A DNA stretch of 64,000 bases from assembly GCA_016716425.1 (NCBI GenBank), contig JADJWJ010000022.1, positions 62,001-126,000 on the forward strand. The letters are read 5' to 3'. Below, piece by piece: positions 58,349-64,000 of this stretch; the stretch's first letter is position 1, and every line of letters begins with the position of its first letter. Both the position numbers and the translations under genes were made by a program. Under the pieces are notes generated by a model that was not told where the DNA came from, did no database searches, and worked only from the letters and a program-made list of their open reading frames with translations. The stretch comes from Betaproteobacteria bacterium. Its GTDB lineage: Bacteria; Pseudomonadota; Gammaproteobacteria; Burkholderiales; Casimicrobiaceae.

Positions 58349-59043
58349 TGGCCGGCGTCCGCATCAACCTGCTGCCGCACCGGGAGCAGAAGCGCCAGGC
58401 ACGGCAGCGCCAGTTCATCTCGCTCGCGGTGTCCCTCGCGGTGCTGGGGCTCGCGGTCGTGGCGCTCGTCCACGGCGTGCTGGCGGCGCAGATCGAGGAG
58501 CAGAAGGACCGCAATGCGCTGCTCAAGAAGGAGATCGCGAAGCTCGACGAGCAGATCAAGGAGATCGACCGGCTGCGCGAGCAGATCCAGGCGGTGCTGG
58601 CGCGCAAGCAGGTCGTCGAGACGCTGCAGGGCAACCGCAGCGAGGCCGTGCACCTGCTCGATCAGCTGGTCCGGCAGCTGCCCGATGGCATCTACCTGTC
58701 GAACGTCCGGCAGCAGGGTGCGAAGGTGACGGTGACCGGCTTCGCCCAGTCCAACGCCCGCGTGTCGACGCTGATGCGCAACATCGAGGCCTCGCCGTGG
58801 CTCACGCGCCCCGAGCTGGTCGAGATCAAGCTCGTGCAGGCGCCCGGGCAGGCGAACCGCGACCTCAAGATCAACGCATTCACGATGACGTTCCAGTTGA
58901 AGCGCGTGGCGCCCGCCGAAGTCAAGGGGGCCGCGGACGCGAAGGGACCGGCCGCGGCGCCCAAGGGTGCCCCGGCCGCACCGGCCAAGGGTGCGCCGGC
59001 CAAGACGAAGGCGGCGGCGCCTGACACTGCGAGGCCCGCATGA
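58348..59043 (+). CDS. pilN: Type IV pilus alignment protein PilN
   Basis: A 231-residue single-pass inner-membrane protein. The cytoplasmic N-terminal INLLPHRE motif (residues 6-13) is the PilM-binding peptide. A membrane helix (about 25-46), a coiled-coil stretch (about 48-85) and a periplasmic ferredoxin-like domain follow. The end is an unusual 35-residue Ala/Lys/Pro tail with repeated KGAPA units. PilN pairs with PilO. Start and stop overlap pilM and pilO, respectively. Confidence 0.93.
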   Translation: MAGVRINLLPHREQKRQARQRQFISLAVSLAVLGLAVVALVHGVLAAQIEEQKDRNALLKKEIAKLDEQIKEIDRLREQIQAVLARKQVVETLQGNRSEAVHLLDQLVRQLPDGIYLSNVRQQGAKVTVTGFAQSNARVSTLMRNIEASPWLTRPELVEIKLVQAPGQANRDLKINAFTMTFQLKRVAPAEVKGAADAKGPAAAPKGAPAAPAKGAPAKTKAAAPDTARPA

Positions 59044-59681
59044 ACCTCGAGGAACTGCGCCGGCTCAACATCCGGGACGCCGGCAGCTGGCCGCTGCTGC
59101 CCAAGATCCTGATCCTCACCGGGATCGTCGCGGTGATCCTCGTGCTGGGCTACCTGCTCGACTGGCGCGACCAGTGGGACGCGCTCGAGGCGGCGCGGGC
59201 CGAGGAGGTGAAGCTCAAGGACCAGTACGGGCAGAAGAAGGCCAAGGCGATCAACTTCGAGCTGTACGTGCAGCAGCTGAACGAGGTCGAGCAGTCGTTC
59301 GGCGCGCTGGTCAAGCAGCTGCCCAACCGCTCCGAGATCGACGCGCTGCTTACCGACATCAACCAGGCGGGACTCGGCCGGGGCCTGCAGTTCGAGCTGT
59401 TCAAGCCGGCGCCGCAGGAGAAGATGGCCGAGTTCTATGCCGAGCTGCCGATCAGGATCAAGATCACCGGCACCTACCACGACATGGGCGCGTTCGCGAG
59501 CGACGTGGCCCAGCTGCCGCGGATCGTCACGCTGAACAACATCCAGATCGCCAACGAGAAGGGCGTGCTCGCGCTGGACGCCGAGGCCAAGACCTTCCGC
59601 TACCTCGACGAGGAGGAGATCGCGAAGCAGCGGGCGCTCGCCAAGGCGAAGGAAAAGGGCAAGGGGAAGGCGCGGAAATGA
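59040..59681 (+). CDS. pilO: Type IV pilus alignment protein PilO
   Basis: A 213-residue partner of PilN. A short cytoplasmic segment (ELRRLNIRDAGSWPLLPK) precedes one membrane helix (about 22-42), a coiled coil (about 50-95) and a periplasmic ferredoxin-like domain. FELFKPAPQEKMAEFYAELP and TYHDMGAFASDVAQLPRIV are typical of PilO. The C terminus is Lys-rich (AKAKEKGKGKARK). The ATG overlaps the pilN stop by four bases, and the stop overlaps the pilP start in the same way. Confidence 0.93.
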   Translation: MNLEELRRLNIRDAGSWPLLPKILILTGIVAVILVLGYLLDWRDQWDALEAARAEEVKLKDQYGQKKAKAINFELYVQQLNEVEQSFGALVKQLPNRSEIDALLTDINQAGLGRGLQFELFKPAPQEKMAEFYAELPIRIKITGTYHDMGAFASDVAQLPRIVTLNNIQIANEKGVLALDAEAKTFRYLDEEEIAKQRALAKAKEKGKGKARK

Positions 59682-60211
59682 AGGCGCGCGCCCTCTTCGT
59701 CGTCGCGACGCTCGCGTTGGCCGGATGCGGCGGCGAGAGCCACCAGGACCTGCGGGCATGGATGGTCGAGCAGGGCAAGGGCGCGCGCGGCAAACTCGAC
59801 CCGCTGCCGCAGATCAAGCCCTACGAGCCGTTCGCCTACAACGCGTTCGACCTGCCGGACCCGTTCAAGCCGCGGCGGATCGAGCCGACGAAGGGCGCAT
59901 CCAAGTTGGCACCTGACCTGACGCGGCGCAAGGAGCCGCTCGAGGCCTATCCGCTCGAGTCGCTCGCGATGGTCGGCACGCTCGAGAAGGGGAAGACCGT
60001 CTACGCGCTGGTCCGGACGCCGGAGCGCGACATCTACCAGGTTCGCGCCGGCAACTACGTCGGCCAGAACTACGGCGTCGTGACCGGCGTCGGCGAGACC
60101 GAGGTCAAGCTGAAGGAGCTGGTGCAGGACGGTGCGGGCGACTGGACCGAACGGTCGAGCACGCTGCAGCTGCAGCAGGCCGATCCACGAGCACGGGGGA
60201 AGCGAAGATGA
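59678..60211 (+). CDS. pilP: Type IV pilus lipoprotein PilP
   Basis: A 177-residue inner-membrane lipoprotein. The signal LFVVATLALAGC gives a lipobox with cysteine 17. An extended region (DPLPQIKPYEPFAYNA) that contacts PilN/PilO is followed by a beta domain with LESLAMVGTLEKGKTVYALV and RAGNYVGQNYGVVT, which docks onto the PilQ secretin. The ATG overlaps the pilO stop (ATGA) and the stop overlaps the pilQ start. Confidence 0.95.
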   Translation: MKARALFVVATLALAGCGGESHQDLRAWMVEQGKGARGKLDPLPQIKPYEPFAYNAFDLPDPFKPRRIEPTKGASKLAPDLTRRKEPLEAYPLESLAMVGTLEKGKTVYALVRTPERDIYQVRAGNYVGQNYGVVTGVGETEVKLKELVQDGAGDWTERSSTLQLQQADPRARGKRR

Positions 60212-62460
60212 GCGCGTTCGACGGCAACCGACTTTTCCGGGCGACGGCGGGCGGTCGACGACGCTGGGCCGCCGTGCTCGTCGCGCTGCTCGGGGCCGCC
60301 TTCGCCGGGGCCGCGTACGCGCAGGCCGGCAACAGCCTCGACGGCGTGACCGTCTCGCGCGCGAGTTCGGGCCGGGTCGTCGTGCGGTTCCAGCTCAAGA
60401 ACCCCCCGGCCAACCCGCCGGCGAGCTTCGCGATCCAGAGCCCGCCGCGCATCGCGCTCGACTTCCTCGACACCGGCAACGGCCTCGGCGCGACCCAGAA
60501 GGCGGTCGACGAGGCGGGCCTGCGCAGCCTCAACGTGATCCAGGCCGGCAACCGCACGCGCGTCGTGTTCAACCTCAACAAGCCGCAGACGTTCGACACG
60601 CAGGTCGAAGGCAACACCGTCGTGGTCACGCTGAACGACCAGGAGGCGGTCAAGCCGGGCACCGACGCGGTCCAGCGGTTCGCCGAGGCCAAGGGCGGCG
60701 ACGCGCAGCACGCGCTGCGCGACGTCGACTTCCGGCGCGGCCGCAACGGCGAGGGCCGCATCATCGTCGACCTGTCCGACGCGACCGCGGGCATCGACAT
60801 CCGGCAGCAGGGCCGGACGCTCGTCGTCGACTTCCTCAAGACCACGCTGCCGCGCAACCTCGAGCGCCGGATCGACGTCGCGGACTTCGGCACGCCGGTG
60901 CTCACCGTCGACACGTTCCCGCAGGGCGGCAACGCGCGCATGGTCATCGAGCCCAAGGGGCTGTGGGAGCACTCGGCCTACCAGACCGACAATCGCTTCA
61001 TCCTCGAGGTGAAGCCGATCCAGGAGGACCCGAACAAGCTGATCCAGGGCTCGCGCGGCGGGTACAAGGGCGAGAAGCTGTCGCTCAACTTCCAGAACGT
61101 CGAGGTTCGTGCGGTGCTGCAGGTGATCGCCGACTTCACCGGGCTCAACATCATCACCAGCGACACCGTGCAGGGCAGCCTGACGCTGCGCCTGAAGGAC
61201 ATCCCGTGGGACCAGGCGCTCGACATCATCCTGCAGACGAAGGGCCTCGACATGCGCAAGAACGGCAACGTCGTGCTCATCGCGCCGCGGGAGGAGTTGG
61301 CACTCAAGGAGAAGCAGCAGCTCGAGAACGCGATCCAGATCGGTGAACTGGAGCCGCTCGTCTCCGAGTCGTTCCAGCTCAACTACATCAAGGCGCAGGA
61401 CGTACTCAACCTCATCACCAGCAACTCGCAGCAGCGCTACGGCGCCGGCGCCGGGCAGACGCCCACGACGGGCGGGCAGGGATCGATCATCTCGAAGCGC
61501 GGCGTCGCGCTCCTCGATCCGCGGTCCAACATCCTGTTCGTCACCGACACGGCGGCGCGGCTGGAGGAGGTGCGCAAGATCATCCGGCAGATCGACACGC
61601 CGATCCGGCAGGTGCTGATCGAGGCGCGCATCGTGATCGCCGGCGACAAGTTCAGCCAGTCGCTCGGGGTCCGCTTCGGCCAGCAGACCGGGTTCACGAT
61701 CAACAACCGCTACGCCGCCGGCTCGTCCGGCTCGCTCAACACGACGCCGGTCGTGCGCACCGAGGGCGACCGGCTGATCCGCGAGACGCGCACGCAGACG
61801 CCGTTCGAGCTGGCGTCGGGCCTTGCGTCCGCCGGCTACTCGGACGCACCGCAGCTGAACGTCAACCTGCCGGTGCCCAACGCGGCCGGCCAGCTCGCGC
61901 TGACGCTCATCAACCTCGGCAGCGGCAACCTGATCAACCTCGAGCTGTCCGCGCTCGAGGCCGACGCGCGCGGCAAGGTCGTGTCGAGCCCGCGCGTGGT
62001 GACGGGCGACAACCAGAAGGCGGCGATCGAGCAGGGAACGGAGATCCCCTACGTGACGCCGGGCTCCGCGAACTCGCCGGCGACCGTGCAGTTCAAGAAG
62101 GCGGTGCTGCGGCTGGACGTGACGCCGCAGATCACGGCCGACGGGCGGATCATCATGGTCGTCGAGGTGCGCAAGGACTCGGTCGGCCAGTACGTGCAGC
62201 TCGGCGGCGGCTTCTCGGTGCCGTCGATCGACACGAAAAACGTGGTCACGCAGATCTCGGTGAACAACGGCGACACCGCCGTCATCGGCGGGATCTACGA
62301 GGAGACGATCCGCAACGACGTGACGCAGGTGCCGTGGCTCGGCAACATCCCGATTCTCGGCTATCTGTTCAAGCAGACCGGAAACGTCAGCGAGAAGGCG
62401 GAGCTGCTGATCTTCCTGACGCCGCGCATCGTGAAGGAGTCGGTCCAGGCCGTGCGGTAA
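60208..62460 (+). CDS. pilQ: Type IV pilus secretin PilQ
   Basis: A 750-residue outer-membrane secretin that lets the pilus exit. A signal peptide (about 20-40, ending AYAQA) is followed by two AMIN domains (about 45-140 and 165-265) that bind peptidoglycan. The N0/STN-type domain is near 285-355 (LSLNFQNVEVRAVLQVIADF), and an N1 domain follows (GELEPLVSESFQLNYIKAQD). The secretin pore is from about 480, with VSSPRVVTGDNQKAAIEQGTE and VPWLGNIPILGYLFK. The ATG overlaps the pilP stop. aroK follows after 10 bases. Confidence 0.96.
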   Translation: MSAFDGNRLFRATAGGRRRWAAVLVALLGAAFAGAAYAQAGNSLDGVTVSRASSGRVVVRFQLKNPPANPPASFAIQSPPRIALDFLDTGNGLGATQKAVDEAGLRSLNVIQAGNRTRVVFNLNKPQTFDTQVEGNTVVVTLNDQEAVKPGTDAVQRFAEAKGGDAQHALRDVDFRRGRNGEGRIIVDLSDATAGIDIRQQGRTLVVDFLKTTLPRNLERRIDVADFGTPVLTVDTFPQGGNARMVIEPKGLWEHSAYQTDNRFILEVKPIQEDPNKLIQGSRGGYKGEKLSLNFQNVEVRAVLQVIADFTGLNIITSDTVQGSLTLRLKDIPWDQALDIILQTKGLDMRKNGNVVLIAPREELALKEKQQLENAIQIGELEPLVSESFQLNYIKAQDVLNLITSNSQQRYGAGAGQTPTTGGQGSIISKRGVALLDPRSNILFVTDTAARLEEVRKIIRQIDTPIRQVLIEARIVIAGDKFSQSLGVRFGQQTGFTINNRYAAGSSGSLNTTPVVRTEGDRLIRETRTQTPFELASGLASAGYSDAPQLNVNLPVPNAAGQLALTLINLGSGNLINLELSALEADARGKVVSSPRVVTGDNQKAAIEQGTEIPYVTPGSANSPATVQFKKAVLRLDVTPQITADGRIIMVVEVRKDSVGQYVQLGGGFSVPSIDTKNVVTQISVNNGDTAVIGGIYEETIRNDVTQVPWLGNIPILGYLFKQTGNVSEKAELLIFLTPRIVKESVQAVR

Positions 62461-62470
62461 CATCCGTGCG

Positions 62471-63073
62471 GTGAGCGCGCATCCGGGAGGCGAACCCGCC
62501 TCCGTCCACACCGTTGCCCCGGTGCCGCTGCACCGGGGCAATTTGTTTCTGATCGGCCTGCCCGGGGCAGGCAAGTCCACGCTCGGGCGCCAGCTGGCGC
62601 GCCGGCTGTCCAAGCGCTTCGTCGACGCCGACCACGAACTCGAGCGCAGGCTCGGGGTGTCGATCCCGACGATCTTCGAAATCGAGGGCGAGTCGGGCTT
62701 CCGCGACCGGGAGGAAGCCACGCTCGCCGAACTCGCCGCGCAGACCGACATCGTGCTGTCCACCGGCGGCGGCGTCGTGCTGCGGCCGGCCAACCGCGCC
62801 CGGCTGAAGGAGCATGGCACCGTCGTCTACCTGCACGCGGAGCCCGCGACGCTCTACGCGCGCGTGCGCCACAGCCGCAACCGGCCGCTGCTGCAGACGG
62901 CCGACCCGCTGGGGCGGCTGGCCGAGCTGTACGCGCAGCGCGACGCGTTGTACCGGGAGACGGCCGACCACGTCGTGGGGTCGGAGCGCGGCGAGGTGAT
63001 GCGCTTCGCGCGCATGTTCGAGACCGGAGGTCCCGGCGATGGAACCGCAGAGCCGTCCGATGACGGAGGCTAG
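62471..63073 (+). CDS. aroK: Shikimate kinase
   Basis: A 200-residue P-loop kinase of the shikimate pathway. After a variable N terminus, GLPGAGKSTLGRQLARRL (near 29-46) is the Walker A motif. DADHELERRLG holds the shikimate-contacting aspartate. SGFRDREEATL, STGGGVVLRP and the lid RNRPLLQT complete the active site. The GTG at 62471 is the only start that keeps the family N terminus. pilQ-aroK-aroB is a conserved order. aroB starts 4 bases after its stop. Confidence 0.94.
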   Translation: MSAHPGGEPASVHTVAPVPLHRGNLFLIGLPGAGKSTLGRQLARRLSKRFVDADHELERRLGVSIPTIFEIEGESGFRDREEATLAELAAQTDIVLSTGGGVVLRPANRARLKEHGTVVYLHAEPATLYARVRHSRNRPLLQTADPLGRLAELYAQRDALYRETADHVVGSERGEVMRFARMFETGGPGDGTAEPSDDGG

Positions 63074-63077
63074 GACG

Positions 63078-64000
63078 ATGCAACCCGCGCGATCGCCTTC
63101 CGGCGGCGAGGCGGCCGGTCCGCCGGACCCGGCCGGCAACGCCGACCTGAGCCCGCTGAACGTGGCGCTCTCCGAGCGCTCGTACCCGATCCACATCGGC
63201 GCCGGTGTGCTGCGCCGGGCGGGGCCGCTCTTGGCCTCGCTCGCGGTGCGCGACGCCGTCGTCGTCACCAATGCCACGGTCGCCGCGCACTGGCAGGCGC
63301 CGCTCATGGCGAGCCTCGCGGACGGCGGCGTGCGCGCGCAGGTCGTCACCATTCCGGATGGCGAGGCGCACAAGAACTGGGACACGCTGCAGGCGGTGGT
63401 CACGCGCCTGCTCGAGTTGCGCTGCGAGCGGAGCACGACGCTGATCGCGCTGGGCGGGGGCGTCGTCGGCGACGTCGCCGGCTTCGCGGCCGCCGTCTAC
63501 CAGCGGGGCATGCCGTTCGTGCAGGTGCCGACGACGCTGCTGGCGCAGGTCGACTCGTCGGTCGGCGGCAAGACCGGCATCAACCACCCGCTGGGCAAGA
63601 ACATGGTCGGCGCGTTCCACCAGCCGCGCGCCGTGCTGATCGACACCGACTGCCTCGCCACGCTGCCGCCGCGGGAGCTTGCGGCGGGCTTGGCGGAAGT
63701 GATCAAGTACGGCGCGATCCGCGACGCCGCGTTCCTCGCCTGGCTGGAAGCGCGGATGGACGCGCTCGTCGCGCGCACGCCGGCGGATCTCGCGCACGCG
63801 ATCCGCGAGAGCTGCCGGATCAAGGCCGAGATCGTCGCCGCCGACGAGCGCGAACAGGGCGAGCGCGCGCTGCTCAACTTCGGCCACACGTTCGGGCACG
63901 CGATCGAGAACGCACTGGGGTACGGGCAGTGGCTGCACGGCGAGGCGGTGGCGGCGGGGATGGTGGTTGCCGCCGACGTGTCGCGCCGGCTCGGCCGGAT
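63078..64000 (+). CDS. aroB: 3-dehydroquinate synthase, N-terminal part
   Basis: The gene runs off the right edge after 307 codons. AroB cyclises DAHP to 3-dehydroquinate with NAD and a divalent metal. Visible are LIALGGGVVGDVAGFAAAVYQRG and VPTTLLAQVDSSVGGKTGIN. The metal ligands begin with the Glu in GLAEVIKYG and continue with NFGHTFGHAIE. The ATG at 63078 is preceded by GGAGG at 63065-63069 with 8-base spacing, favouring it over ATGs at 63039 and 63060. A short Pro/Gly-rich N-terminal extension (about 30 residues) precedes the family start. It follows aroK by 4 bases. Confidence 0.95.
   Translation, partial: MQPARSPSGGEAAGPPDPAGNADLSPLNVALSERSYPIHIGAGVLRRAGPLLASLAVRDAVVVTNATVAAHWQAPLMASLADGGVRAQVVTIPDGEAHKNWDTLQAVVTRLLELRCERSTTLIALGGGVVGDVAGFAAAVYQRGMPFVQVPTTLLAQVDSSVGGKTGINHPLGKNMVGAFHQPRAVLIDTDCLATLPPRELAAGLAEVIKYGAIRDAAFLAWLEARMDALVARTPADLAHAIRESCRIKAEIVAADEREQGERALLNFGHTFGHAIENALGYGQWLHGEAVAAGMVVAADVSRRLGR

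Overview
The window is high-GC chromosomal DNA from a betaproteobacterium, most likely in or near the Burkholderiales. The evidence is gene order and family membership: pilMNOPQ-aroKB, dusB-fis-purH, cytochrome c4 divergent from engB, pcm-rhodanese-tolC-waaA, a BPSS1780-type membrane protein and a HemB with an aspartate-type metal loop. No rRNA, tRNA, CRISPR array, prophage or insertion sequence was recognised. Genes are packed tightly, with many 1-4 base start/stop overlaps (ATGA, GTGA, TTGA, TGATG).

Layout. 1-3.5 kb: end of a crotonase gene, a DJ-1/PfpI protein, rpiA, a DUF808 membrane protein and a secreted SH3 protein. 3.7-9.0 kb: aceE-aceF (pyruvate dehydrogenase E1 and E2) coupled to an AI-2E-family permease. 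9.2-13.8 kb: an MFS carrier and 5-formyl-THF cyclo-ligase, divergent from pepP and a UbiH-type hydroxylase. 14.1-20.3 kb: dusB-fis-purH, purD, hemF, a NUDIX hydrolase and acylphosphatase. 20.4-29.9 kb (minus strand): a BPSS1780 protein, then a branched-chain amino acid ABC transporter whose genes are split by a pqiA-pqiA-pqiB-pqiC cluster. 30.2-37.2 kb: RND adaptor and pump, then pcm, rhodanese and tolC. 37.4-47.3 kb: lipopolysaccharide genes (waaA, a heptosyltransferase, a glycosyltransferase, an epimerase, rmlBACD) and a secreted serine protease. 47.4-54.8 kb: a MOSC protein, cytochrome c4, engB, a cNMP/CBS/DUF294 protein with a DnaQ-like exonuclease, hemB and an unrecognised gene. 54.8-64 kb: PBP1A divergent from pilMNOPQ, aroK and the start of aroB.

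The gene content is mainly housekeeping and envelope biogenesis. I found no clear undescribed defence or mobile system. The unusual features are: (1) several families of short palindromic repeats, one of which is translated inside aceF as the inter-domain linker; (2) the liv operon interrupted by lipid-transport (Pqi) genes, with PqiA split in two; (3) three frameshifts within 2.9 kb in pcm, tolC and waaA, which look more like local sequence error than gene decay; (4) a 3 x 77 bp tandem array between rmlB and rmlA; (5) a perfect 12-bp-arm palindrome ahead of purD.
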